Shown one piece after another: positions 1 through 8,260 of a stretch of DNA of 64,000 nucleotides (position 1 is its first letter; each line of letters begins with the position of its first letter). The stretch comes from GCA-002708315 sp963676635 (GTDB taxonomy: Bacteria; Bacteroidota; Bacteroidia; Bacteroidales; F082). Where the stretch lies: positions 992,001-1,056,000 of the forward strand of contig OY781105.1 of assembly GCA_963676635.1 (NCBI GenBank), written 5' to 3'. The notes under the pieces were generated by a model, which ran no database searches, was not told the DNA's origin, and was given only the letters and a program-made list of their open reading frames with translations. A program made the position numbers and the translations under genes.

Positions 1-1
1 A

Positions 2-271
2 CTTTCAGGTCCAGCTATCAAGCCAATTGCCCTGAGGATGGTATGGCAGGTTTACAATGCCGTTGACATTCCCGTTATGGGTCTTGGAGGCATAATGAAT
101 GCAACAGATGCTATTGAGTTTATACTTGCCGGTGCATCTGCCATTCAAGTAGGCACAGCCAATTTCATCGATCCTGCTGTAAGCGTTAAGGTTGTTGATG
201 GAATTACTGAATACTGCGATAAGAATAATATTGATAAAGTTAGTGACCTTACCGGCGCTATGATTATTTAA
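2..271 (+). CDS. pyrD: Dihydroorotate dehydrogenase, C-terminal fragment
   Basis: Only the last 89 codons are present; the 5' end lies outside the window. The family oxidises dihydroorotate to orotate in pyrimidine synthesis with bound FMN. The visible part looks like the end of the TIM barrel of class 1 enzymes: LSGPAIKPIALR near the start, then a GLGGI strand, then a glycine/alanine stretch ending AIQVGTANF, which in this family holds the FMN phosphate. The reading frame is open from the first full codon to a TAA stop at 269-271. Class 1B is likely from the sequence style, but the electron-acceptor subunit (pyrK) would lie upstream and cannot be checked. Confidence 0.82.
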   Translation, partial: LSGPAIKPIALRMVWQVYNAVDIPVMGLGGIMNATDAIEFILAGASAIQVGTANFIDPAVSVKVVDGITEYCDKNNIDKVSDLTGAMII

Positions 272-328
272 TTTGAAAGCAGTTTAGAACTTTATCTTGG
301 GTTAACACCCGATATGAAAAACATTCAA

Positions 329-349
329 TATATTTGCCTCTTAATTTTG
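329..349 (+). promoter_or_regulatory. Tandem TAnnTTTG boxes before cysH
   Basis: Two Bacteroidota-type -7 boxes lie close together: TATATTTG at 329-336 and TAATTTTG at 342-349. The second ends four bases before the cysH ATG, which would give an almost leaderless transcript. No convincing -33 TTTG was found at the usual 19-21 bp spacing, so either box is only a candidate. Confidence 0.4.
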
Positions 350-353
350 TGTT

Positions 354-1058
354 ATGGATAAGTCATTAATTGAAAAATGGAATAATGACCTTGCTGGTCA
401 ATCCCCTGAAAAGGTAATTGAATTCTTTCTAAATCATTTTGGTGATAAGATAGCACTTTCCACAAGCCTGGGATTAGAAGATCAGGCTCTTACTCATATG
501 ATATCCGGCATTAACCGGAATGCAAACATATTCACATTGGACACGGGAAGGTTATTCCCTGAGACCTATGACCTTATTGACCGCACAGCTAGAAAGTACA
601 AGGTAAATATTAAAGTATACTTCCCTGATTCTACTGATATTGAGAAAATGGTATCAGAAAAAGGGATAAATCTTTTTTACGATAGTATAGAAAATCGTAA
701 GCTATGCTGCAAATTACGCAAACTTGTTCCACTGCAACGTGCTATGTCTGGTCTTGACGCATGGATTACAGGCTTAAGAAGAGATCAATCGGTTACACGT
801 AACAATTTGAAAATGGTTGAATGGGACGAGAATAACAATATGGTTAAAATAAACCCATTTATCGACTGGAGTGAACATGATGTATGGGATTATATTAATA
901 AGTACTCAGTCCCTTATAATCCTTTACATAAGAAAGGGTTTGCGAGCATAGGCTGTCAACCATGCACAAGAGCTGTTGAGCCTGGTGAAGATATACGTGC
1001 CGGCCGCTGGTGGTGGGAGAACCCTGACACCAAAGAATGCGGACTTCATAAAAAATAA
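354..1058 (+). CDS. cysH: Assimilatory phosphoadenylyl/adenylyl-sulfate reductase
   Basis: Reduces activated sulfate (APS or PAPS) to sulfite in cytoplasmic sulfur assimilation, using thioredoxin or glutaredoxin. The 234-residue protein has the PP-loop fold (STSLGLEDQ near 36-44), the substrate-binding TGLRRDQS (139-146) and the C-terminal ECGLH nucleophile (Cys229). It also has Cys118-Cys119 and Cys201/Cys204, the four cysteines that hold a [4Fe-4S] cluster in APS-type reductases. In the family these cysteines favour APS (or dual APS/PAPS) over the PAPS-only E. coli type. ATG at 354 is the only reasonable start. The MATE gene begins a few bases after its stop, so they may be co-transcribed; no cysDNC or sulfite reductase is nearby. 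A thioredoxin system is encoded at 37012-38298. Confidence 0.9.
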   Translation: MDKSLIEKWNNDLAGQSPEKVIEFFLNHFGDKIALSTSLGLEDQALTHMISGINRNANIFTLDTGRLFPETYDLIDRTARKYKVNIKVYFPDSTDIEKMVSEKGINLFYDSIENRKLCCKLRKLVPLQRAMSGLDAWITGLRRDQSVTRNNLKMVEWDENNNMVKINPFIDWSEHDVWDYINKYSVPYNPLHKKGFASIGCQPCTRAVEPGEDIRAGRWWWENPDTKECGLHKK

Positions 1059-1065
1059 TATTATC

Positions 1066-2376
1066 TTGGTTAAACCCGGAAAGATAAACAGCGCTATACT
1101 GCGCCTGGCTATTCCCAATATTGTTACTAATATTACTGTCCCGCTTTTAGGATTAGTTGACCTTGCTCTAATGGGCCATTTAAAAGATCCTGTATATATA
1201 GGAGCTATTGCCCTTGGTAGTATTATATTCAATGTAGTATATTCCAGCTTTAGTTTCTTGCGTATGGGAACCAGTGGCATGACATCACAGGCATGGGGAG
1301 CGAAAAACAAACATGAAGTTTCTGTTATATTAGCCAGGTCTTTTCTGGTGGCCATTGCTCTTGCTCTTGCTCTTCTTATATTGCAGAAGCCAATACAATG
1401 GCTGAGTTTTATTATTCTCGACGGAAGCCCTGAAGTAACATCGCTGGCTCGCCAGTATTTCTATATAAGAATATGGGCTGCACCTGCAACTCTGGGACTA
1501 TACACTTTTTATGGTTGGTATCTGGGCACTCAAAATGCATGGATACCTATGACCATAGCTATCGTGATTAATGTTATAAATATTGGTCTTAACTTCCTTT
1601 TCGTGATGGGATTTGGCATGACCTCCGAAGGGGTAGCTCTTTCAACTGTAATTGCGCAGTACAGCGGACTAATAACTGCATTAATTTTTCTTTTAAGAAA
1701 GTACAGAAGCTATATCAGGAAGTTTGCATTATCAACGATTATTGAATCAAAAGAGATAGTACGATTCTTTAAAATAAATACGGATATTTTTATCAGGACT
1801 GTACTCCTTCTCCTCACGCTGGCGTTTTTCACCAATGTAAGTGCAGGCATTAGCGATGAGATACTTGCTGTTAATACTTTACTGTTCCAGTTCTTCTTTA
1901 TCTTTTCATATTTTGCTGATGGCTTTGCTTACGCAGGAGAAGCATTGGCAGGAAAAGCATATGGAGAAAAGAATATTAGTCTTCTTAACCTGACTAACTC
2001 AAAACTATTCATCTGGGGATGGAGTATAGCAATTCTTACATCAATAGCCTATTATGTGGGCCTTAATCCTTTTATGAAAATACTGACTTCCAATAATGAT
2101 CTTCTGATTGCGGCCAGAGAATATTATATATGGGTAATACTGATACCACTAACAAGCATTGCAGCCTTTATATGGGATGGCATCTATGTGGGCGTTACAA
2201 AATCCAAAGGAATGAGAAATGCTATGATTGTATCTTCTGTCTTTGTCTTCCTGCCAGCTTATTATCTCACAAAAGGATTATGGGGTAATCACAGTTTATG
2301 GATGGCTCTTAATCTTTTTATGGCTGCAAGAGGAATTATGATGTGGGTACTGTGGAGAAAGTCATCAGTACAATAA
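1066..2376 (+). CDS. MATE-family multidrug/toxin exporter
   Basis: An integral membrane antiporter of the MATE (DinF/NorM) family that exports cationic drugs or metabolites in exchange for Na+ or H+. From the TTG at 1066 it has 436 residues, a normal length for the family, and about twelve hydrophobic segments in two six-helix halves. The N-terminal AILRLAIPNIVTNITVPLLGLVDLA-type region, with its conserved proline and the aspartate of LVDLALMGH, is typical of DinF-like MATEs. No ATG exists near the N-terminus. The frame is open back into cysH, but TTG at 1066, seven bases after the cysH stop, gives the expected N-terminus. The start is therefore inferred. The substrate cannot be told from sequence. 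Confidence 0.87.
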   Translation: MVKPGKINSAILRLAIPNIVTNITVPLLGLVDLALMGHLKDPVYIGAIALGSIIFNVVYSSFSFLRMGTSGMTSQAWGAKNKHEVSVILARSFLVAIALALALLILQKPIQWLSFIILDGSPEVTSLARQYFYIRIWAAPATLGLYTFYGWYLGTQNAWIPMTIAIVINVINIGLNFLFVMGFGMTSEGVALSTVIAQYSGLITALIFLLRKYRSYIRKFALSTIIESKEIVRFFKINTDIFIRTVLLLLTLAFFTNVSAGISDEILAVNTLLFQFFFIFSYFADGFAYAGEALAGKAYGEKNISLLNLTNSKLFIWGWSIAILTSIAYYVGLNPFMKILTSNNDLLIAAREYYIWVILIPLTSIAAFIWDGIYVGVTKSKGMRNAMIVSSVFVFLPAYYLTKGLWGNHSLWMALNLFMAARGIMMWVLWRKSSVQ

Positions 2377-2387
2377 TAAAACACTAT

Positions 2388-2834
2388 CTAGTTCAGATGC
2401 TTCTTTCTTATCTCATACATGATAATAGCAGGCAGGTAGAATAAAACATCAGCGATAAGCTTACCAATAAATGTGCCTATAATAAAATCACTCATCAATT
2501 TTGGTATCAGGTACATAAAAAACGGACGAACTACCAGTAAGTCTATTAACTCAGCAGGGCCAAATTCAACAATAAGATTCCTCAGAACTTTCAGAAAAGA
2601 TGTTGCTTTATATCTCTCCTCAGCCTCCTTATGCTCTTTAACACTTTTCCTTACATCCTGAAATGCAATATAAAGATAAAAAGCCACAGAAGCCATAACA
2701 GAACCAGCATAAGCCGATAATAAACGATCATCAGTTGATACCATAACTATCCATGCCGAAAACATAGATAATAGGGTACTGATCATCTCTGCTACTAAAT
2801 ATCGTTCCAGATATTCTTTAACCTTTCTCCTCAT
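2388..2834 (-). CDS. Unknown four-helix membrane protein
   Basis: A 148-residue protein I do not recognise. It starts with a basic, charged stretch (RRKVKEYLERY), has two hydrophobic segments, a charged central loop rich in K/E (KEHKEAEERYK), then two more hydrophobic segments and a basic tail (EIRKKH). This fits a small inner-membrane protein with both ends in the cytoplasm. A GTG lies two codons upstream of the chosen ATG at 2834. It is the last gene of the minus-strand arginine-decarboxylase locus, 19 bases after the ArcD-like antiporter, so co-transcription is likely. Its job there is unknown. Confidence 0.7.
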   Translation of the reverse strand: MRRKVKEYLERYLVAEMISTLLSMFSAWIVMVSTDDRLLSAYAGSVMASVAFYLYIAFQDVRKSVKEHKEAEERYKATSFLKVLRNLIVEFGPAELIDLLVVRPFFMYLIPKLMSDFIIGTFIGKLIADVLFYLPAIIMYEIRKKHLN

Positions 2835-2853
2835 AATCACAAAGCCACATCAT

Positions 2854-4335
2854 CTAGACGGTGTGCATATCAATTGTATGTATTTTGAACCAATGAATCC
2901 ACCTGTCGAAAGGCAGCACTCCCCATAACATACCAATTATTGAAGCAACAGCAAGCATAACCAGTATTACAACAATAACACGTTCATAGGAATTAAACAA
3001 TGGCTCGGTTGTTTTTCTGTCTTTCCAGGCTTTACGATATACCAGAATACCCAAAGCATAAAGAATAGTAGACATAAGAATGTATTTAAGTCCGGCTGCA
3101 TAAATCATCCATATACCATAAATAGTAGCAGCAGCACCTATTGCAACTGCACCCTTTCTCAGCTTTGCATTATCTTCGCCTCCCTTCTTCCTCGACAGCT
3201 TAAACAAGAACAAGGCACTAAGGAAATATGGAATAAGAATCATTGATCCTGAGATACTAATAATAGATAAAAAGGCATTCTTAGAAAACACCGACAATAT
3301 TAAAGTCACCTGCATGATAATACTGGAAACGGTAAGAGCAACAACAGGAGATTCCTTCTTATTAAGTTTACCCAAAGCAGCAGGTAACACGCCCTGATGT
3401 GCCGTCGTTGAAGGCACTTCGCTTGTCATTATTGTCCAGGCAAGCCATGCCCCAAGAATTGATATAATAACACCAAGGTTCAACAAAACAGCACCCCAGT
3501 CGCCAACAATAGCTTTCATTACATAAGCCGTTGATGGATTGGGAAGTTTAGCCAGATCAGCCTGGTTCATAATTCCAAATGAAAAGATACTTATGGCGGC
3601 ATATATCAGTATAGCACTAATAAACCCCACAAAAGTAGCCTTACCCACATCGCTTTTGTTTTTTGCCCTTCCGGAGATAACCACAGCACCTTCAATTCCC
3701 ACAAAGGCCCACAATGTAACCAGCATTGTGCTTTTTACCTGCTTTGCTACAGATCCCAGTTCAGGACTCTGAGCACCCCAGATATCGAACGATAGCTTAT
3801 CCCAGTTGGAAGCATATAATAATACTATTAAGAAGATGAACAACGGTACCAGCTTTCCAATTGTTGAAATCACATTTAAAATAGCGGCACCGCTAACACC
3901 CCTGCTTACAATAATATTCATGCTCCATATAAGCAAAGAGCCTCCAACAACAGATTGCCAGTTATTACCCGCCAGAAAAACAGGAAAGAAGAATCCCAAA
4001 GCCTGCATCAGCAGCACCGCGAACGACACATTACCAATGGCAGTGCTAAGCCAATAACCCCATGCAGAGTTAAAGCCCACATACTTACCAAAGCCTTCTG
4101 CTGCATAGCTATATATACCTGAGCTAAGATCGGGCCTGCTATCACTAAGAACTTTAAAGGTCTGTGCCAGGAAGTACATTCCAATGGCTGTTATAACCCA
4201 TGCCAGAACCACAGCACCAAGGGCAGCGCCATCAGCCATATTGCTGGGCAGATTAAATACACCTCCACCTATCATTGAGCCTACAACCATACCGGCAAGC
4301 CCAAGAAATCCTACTTTCTTAGTATTTTCAACCAC
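2854..4335 (-). CDS. ArcD-like basic amino acid antiporter (APC family)
   Basis: A 493-residue permease with about 13 hydrophobic segments. The first helix carries GSMIGGGVFNLP, the unwound-helix substrate motif of the APA antiporters. The region reading AAEGFGKYVGFNSAWGYWLS resembles arginine:ornithine antiporters (ArcD), which exchange one basic amino acid for a decarboxylated or deiminated product. The start is a GTG at 4335; no ATG is available before residue 16. It follows the arginine-decarboxylase gene on the same strand, separated by a hairpin. A second antiporter lies on the other side of the decarboxylase, so the locus holds two candidate exchangers. Which one carries arginine/agmatine cannot be decided here; I leave the symbol empty. 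Confidence 0.82.
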   Translation of the reverse strand: MVENTKKVGFLGLAGMVVGSMIGGGVFNLPSNMADGAALGAVVLAWVITAIGMYFLAQTFKVLSDSRPDLSSGIYSYAAEGFGKYVGFNSAWGYWLSTAIGNVSFAVLLMQALGFFFPVFLAGNNWQSVVGGSLLIWSMNIIVSRGVSGAAILNVISTIGKLVPLFIFLIVLLYASNWDKLSFDIWGAQSPELGSVAKQVKSTMLVTLWAFVGIEGAVVISGRAKNKSDVGKATFVGFISAILIYAAISIFSFGIMNQADLAKLPNPSTAYVMKAIVGDWGAVLLNLGVIISILGAWLAWTIMTSEVPSTTAHQGVLPAALGKLNKKESPVVALTVSSIIMQVTLILSVFSKNAFLSIISISGSMILIPYFLSALFLFKLSRKKGGEDNAKLRKGAVAIGAAATIYGIWMIYAAGLKYILMSTILYALGILVYRKAWKDRKTTEPLFNSYERVIVVILVMLAVASIIGMLWGVLPFDRWIHWFKIHTIDMHTV

Positions 4336-4363
4336 CTTAATAATATAAGTAAAACAATAAGCC

Positions 4364-4385
4364 CCCGGAACTAAATAATTCCGGG
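4364..4385 (-). terminator. Intercistronic hairpin between adiA and the ArcD-like gene
   Basis: Perfect inverted repeat CCCGGAA / TTCCGGG with an 8-base AT-rich loop. In the transcript direction (minus) it is followed by GGGGCTTATTGTTTT, only a loose U-rich tail. It may be a partial terminator or a processing or stability hairpin that lowers expression of the downstream antiporter and small membrane protein relative to adiA. Confidence 0.5.
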
Positions 4386-4416
4386 AACTCTAAACTTTAA
4401 ACTTTAAACCTTAACA
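4386..4416 (-). repeat. Heptad tract at the adiA stop codon
   Basis: Read on the minus strand, the last codons of adiA and the following bases form 7-bp units of the type TTTAARG (for example TTTAAAG TTTAAAG), running through the TAA stop into the hairpin. One of about ten similar gene-end tracts in the window. Confidence 0.6.
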
Positions 4417-6704
4417 CACATAGTCCTGAAGTACTTCTTGCCATTGCGTTCAGTACGTTCAACACCATGGATATCACTTTCATATCCGGGGAATTCATTC
4501 TCAAAGTCCTGACGTTTTTTCAGATAATCGAATATCGGCTTTGCCTTTTCGTTGAGAATCTCACCACCCATGATAATAGGTATTCCAGGAGGATAAGGTA
4601 CTACCATAACAGCAGGAGTACGTCCCATCATATCATCCAGCTCAACATATTCCACTTTTCTGCCAACAACAGCATGGTATGCTTCTGCAGGCTTCATCAC
4701 CTGATCAGGAATTACCTGGAATGCTTCCTGCATCATATCCATAATACCATGATCCTTATAATACTTATGAATGCTGTTACAATGATCTTTCAAACCAACG
4801 CCTTCATATTTTTCCGGGTGAGCCTTCACCAAATCAGGAAACACATTGCACAAAGGAATATTATCATCATACATTTCTTTGAATTTGAACAACTCTGCAA
4901 GCAATGTACCTTGTTTACCTCTGGTAGTTCCCATGGAATTTAACATAAGGAAGGAATAATAGTCTGTTTTTTCACATACAATTCCTTTATTTATAAGATA
5001 GTTAGTTAGTACTGATGCAGGCATTCCTTCATCAGCCATAACACCATCATCATCAATACCTGGAGTGGTAAAAGTAAGCTTTATAGGATCGAGCATTGCA
5101 TAGTCATCTTCCATACCTTCAAAGCCATGCCATGTATTATCTTTCGACATCACCCACACACTTTGTGTTTCTGCAAGAACTTCATCATCGACGTCTTCAA
5201 AGTTCATCTTCTTGCCTTCAATAATAACTTTGTGTGGCTGCCACATGCCAAAGAACCAATCGCCGTTTTCTTCCAGTTCCTTCTTTATCAACACCATTTT
5301 TTTGCGAAGTTGTATTGCTTCCACGATAGTATCATTGAGAATCACCTCTCCATTATCCTGCATCATCTTAGTTGCTACATCCAGCGACGCCATCATACTG
5401 TATTGAGGAGATGTAGAACCATGCATCATATATGATTCATTAAACTCATCTGGAATAATCTTACGTGTGCCACCATTACGGATATGAAGCATCGAAGCCT
5501 GTGAAAAGGCTGTCAGTAATTTATGTGTTGAATGGGATGTAAAAATTGGTGGATGATTTTCATGTAGATCATCATCAGCCATACCAAAGTGACCTTTATA
5601 CATTGGATGGAATCTTGCGTATGCATACCATGCTTCATCAAAGTGCAAATTTTCAACACTCTGCTCAAGCTGCTTTTTAATATTTACAACACTGTAACAA
5701 ACACCATCGTATGTTGAGTTTGTGAGTGTTGACATCTTTGGTGTATTGCCTTTCAGCTTTTCAGGAATAAGCTTGTTTTCCTTTATCTTTCTGGCTATCG
5801 TTTCCGGTGAAAACTCAGAAAGATGAACAGGACCTATAATTCCTCTTTTGTTCCTGCGAGGTATCATATAAATAGGAAAAGCATCGGTAATAACCATAGC
5901 ATAATTAAGAGACTTATGGCAGTTACGATCAACGAAAGCAATATCATCACGTAACACCTGTGAGCGCCATATTACCTGGTTTACATTTGATGTACCATTA
6001 AGTATATAATAGGTATAGTCGGCGCCAAAAGCACGTGCTGAGTTCTTTTCAGCATCACCTACAACGCCTTCATGATCTAACAGAGAACCCAGTTCAGGTA
6101 CTGAGATACTCAGGTCGGAACGCAATGTATTCTCACCATAAAACTTATAAAGAGCAACGCCAGCAGGGCTGCGTAAGAATCCTTCACCACCCATATGACC
6201 AGGAGTATGCCATGCATATTTGTATTCTTCTGTATATTTAACAAGCATTTTAAAAAAGGCTGGATAAACAGTTTCAACATATTCCACAAGATGCATTTCA
6301 ATCCTGCCTGCAAGAAACTCAATAGTATCTGCTGTTTTCCACAGATAACCATTAATAGATTTTAGCGCCTCTATCGGAATATCTTCTGTGTTCAGCCTGT
6401 CGGTAAGCAGTAATACAGGGATATTTTTGTTTCTGTATCTTATAATGTTAATCAGATCAATTGGAGACATAAGTTCCATAAAATCCTCTTCCGGAAGATC
6501 CCAGTCTATCACCACAGCTCCAATATCTGATCGCGAAATGAATATCTCCTGTGCATCTTCGTATGAAAAAGAGGGAATAACGTTACATCCCTGCACATCC
6601 TGCAACTCTTCAACAAGTTGATTTAACCGATATCCTTCATCTGTTGGTTCATTAAACTCACCTGATACTATTAGCACAGGCCATTCATGTTTAGTAGCTT
6701 TCAT
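4404..6704 (-). CDS. adiA: Arginine decarboxylase, AdiA-type (Orn/Lys/Arg decarboxylase family)
   Basis: PLP-dependent decarboxylase that turns arginine into agmatine and CO2, consuming a cytoplasmic proton. The 766-residue protein matches the length and order of E. coli-type inducible decarboxylases: a receiver-like wing domain (about 1-130), the aspartate-aminotransferase-like core, and a C-terminal domain ending in MCVKV. THSTHKLL carries the Schiff-base lysine (Lys395), and HFDEAWY (351-360 region) carries the aspartate that pairs with the PLP ring nitrogen. Many stretches read close to AdiA (CHKSL, STYDGVCYSV, YMMHGSTSPQYS), closer than to lysine or ornithine enzymes as I recall them, so arginine is the best guess. 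It sits 12 bases downstream of an AdiC-like antiporter, as expected of a decarboxylase-antiporter acid-resistance or polyamine module. Confidence 0.85.
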   Translation of the reverse strand: MKATKHEWPVLIVSGEFNEPTDEGYRLNQLVEELQDVQGCNVIPSFSYEDAQEIFISRSDIGAVVIDWDLPEEDFMELMSPIDLINIIRYRNKNIPVLLLTDRLNTEDIPIEALKSINGYLWKTADTIEFLAGRIEMHLVEYVETVYPAFFKMLVKYTEEYKYAWHTPGHMGGEGFLRSPAGVALYKFYGENTLRSDLSISVPELGSLLDHEGVVGDAEKNSARAFGADYTYYILNGTSNVNQVIWRSQVLRDDIAFVDRNCHKSLNYAMVITDAFPIYMIPRRNKRGIIGPVHLSEFSPETIARKIKENKLIPEKLKGNTPKMSTLTNSTYDGVCYSVVNIKKQLEQSVENLHFDEAWYAYARFHPMYKGHFGMADDDLHENHPPIFTSHSTHKLLTAFSQASMLHIRNGGTRKIIPDEFNESYMMHGSTSPQYSMMASLDVATKMMQDNGEVILNDTIVEAIQLRKKMVLIKKELEENGDWFFGMWQPHKVIIEGKKMNFEDVDDEVLAETQSVWVMSKDNTWHGFEGMEDDYAMLDPIKLTFTTPGIDDDGVMADEGMPASVLTNYLINKGIVCEKTDYYSFLMLNSMGTTRGKQGTLLAELFKFKEMYDDNIPLCNVFPDLVKAHPEKYEGVGLKDHCNSIHKYYKDHGIMDMMQEAFQVIPDQVMKPAEAYHAVVGRKVEYVELDDMMGRTPAVMVVPYPPGIPIIMGGEILNEKAKPIFDYLKKRQDFENEFPGYESDIHGVERTERNGKKYFRTMCVKV

Positions 6705-6716
6705 TGTTTATATGTT

Positions 6717-8012
6717 TTAAGGTTTTTGTTTCTTTATAAATCTTACTGAGTATACTGACAGGATTATCAGCACAAGGGCAATAACAAGCCATAATTCTTC
6801 AAGTGTTGCCGAAACAAAGGCTGACAATATAAATATTGAAGAGATTACAACTATTATTATATTAGTGATTGATCTTTTTCCTGTTTCATAATCTTTTTTT
6901 ATAATAGCTATTCCTGAATAGAAATAAGGAAAAAGTAGTAATAATACCGACAATGTAACGGTTATATTAAATGCTGCAGCAACATTGCTACCAAGCATCA
7001 TAAGTATGACTTCAAGGATTGTCATAATAACTCCATTGATAATAAGCCCCTTGCTATTTATACCATATTTGTTAGTATATGAATATGCTTTTGGAAGGAA
7101 GCCATTATCGGCGCTGGTTTTAGCAGCACTTGCAGAACTCAGGTTCCATACCAGGAAGCTGGCAATACATGCAATGGCCATAAGCAGAGCCACTGCTTCA
7201 GCAATATACTCTGAGCCTGTAATCTTTTTTATTGACAAAGCGAAGGATGCAGGTGCCTCCTGTAACTCTTTGGCTGTAAACATACCTTCAACAACTGTGG
7301 TGGAAGCAATGTAAATTATAGCAACGACTACAAACCCTATAATAGTAGCTTTTGGCACTACTTTTTTCGGATTTTCTATGAGCTCATTATTTGTGGCTAC
7401 ACTTTCTACTCCTACATATGAGAATATCAGTACAGCAAATCCTCCCATTATGGCCATACCATTTGGTTTACCCGACACATTCCAGTTTTGTTGAAACAGG
7501 GCAATATCGAAGTCTACCCACCCTACTATTGCTGTTGTGATTACTGATAGCAGTAATAAAGTTACCGTAATTGAGACAATCTTGGTGATTATCCCTACTC
7601 CTCTAAGTGACATAAACACAAACAACCATATAAGAATTATCACTGTTATTCCAAGGAAGAATGAGTTTTGCAATCCGGGGACAAACATTTCAAGGTATCC
7701 AAGACCAGCAATTAAGATAGAGACATTGCTGATAAGATTCCCGTAAACATAAAAGAAACCACTTTTTGCACCCAAAACAGGGTTAACATAAGTGGCGAGG
7801 GCTGTAGGACTGGGATCATCAAACATATTTCCTGCCCGCACATACACCAGAGTAAGAAACAATGCTCCGAAAGAAACCAGAATAAATGAAATTAAGGTAA
7901 TTGACCCTGTTGCGGCCAATTGTTGTGGAAGTGCGATAACACCGCTACCAGCCAAACTCGAAACAATAAGGAATATTGCACCGATTAGACCAAGTTTTTT
8001 AGCTTTTCCCAT
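6717..8012 (-). CDS. AdiC/PotE-like amino acid antiporter (APC family)
   Basis: A 431-residue inner-membrane permease with about 12 hydrophobic segments. GSGVIALPQQLAATG in the first helix matches the GVFLLPANLASTG element of AdiC/CadB. The sixth-helix region (FSYVGVESVATNNELIENP) matches the conserved WSFIGVESASV region of AdiC. The expected role is exchange of outside arginine for inside agmatine, feeding the decarboxylase encoded next. It is the first gene of the locus and has its own promoter candidate at 8111-8143, leaving a leader of roughly 90-100 bases. Substrate assignment is by similarity and context only. Confidence 0.82.
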   Translation of the reverse strand: MGKAKKLGLIGAIFLIVSSLAGSGVIALPQQLAATGSITLISFILVSFGALFLTLVYVRAGNMFDDPSPTALATYVNPVLGAKSGFFYVYGNLISNVSILIAGLGYLEMFVPGLQNSFFLGITVIILIWLFVFMSLRGVGIITKIVSITVTLLLLSVITTAIVGWVDFDIALFQQNWNVSGKPNGMAIMGGFAVLIFSYVGVESVATNNELIENPKKVVPKATIIGFVVVAIIYIASTTVVEGMFTAKELQEAPASFALSIKKITGSEYIAEAVALLMAIACIASFLVWNLSSASAAKTSADNGFLPKAYSYTNKYGINSKGLIINGVIMTILEVILMMLGSNVAAAFNITVTLSVLLLLFPYFYSGIAIIKKDYETGKRSITNIIIVVISSIFILSAFVSATLEELWLVIALVLIILSVYSVRFIKKQKP

Positions 8013-8110
8013 AGTTGTAAATTTATATTAGAATTATATGAACATTCACTAATAATCAAAGTATGATATTCAAAAAGGTAATTCTCTAACAGGTATCATT
8101 ACTTATTAGC

Positions 8111-8143
8111 CAAAAGTAAGGAAAAATCTCTTATTTATCCAAA
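8111..8143 (-). promoter_or_regulatory. Promoter of the arginine-decarboxylase locus
   Basis: On the minus strand, TTTG (8140-8143) is followed after 21 bp by TACTTTTG (8111-8118), matching the Bacteroidota -33/-7 consensus (TTTG, 19-21 bp, TAnnTTTG). It points to the AdiC-like gene starting at 8012. Confidence 0.65.
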
Positions 8144-8203
8144 CAATTTAATCGTTAATTTAGAATTGATACGGAATTAAAGTTATCGTAACTAAAAAAT
8201 CTT

Positions 8204-8211
8204 TAATTTTG
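8204..8211 (+). promoter_or_regulatory. -7 box before the porin gene
   Basis: TAATTTTG fits TAnnTTTG, 49 bases before the porin ATG. No TTTG at the expected -33 spacing, so support is moderate. Confidence 0.4.
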
Positions 8212-8260
8212 GGATGTTACAGATATATGACTCAAGTTTTATTCATTTAAATTAATTGGC

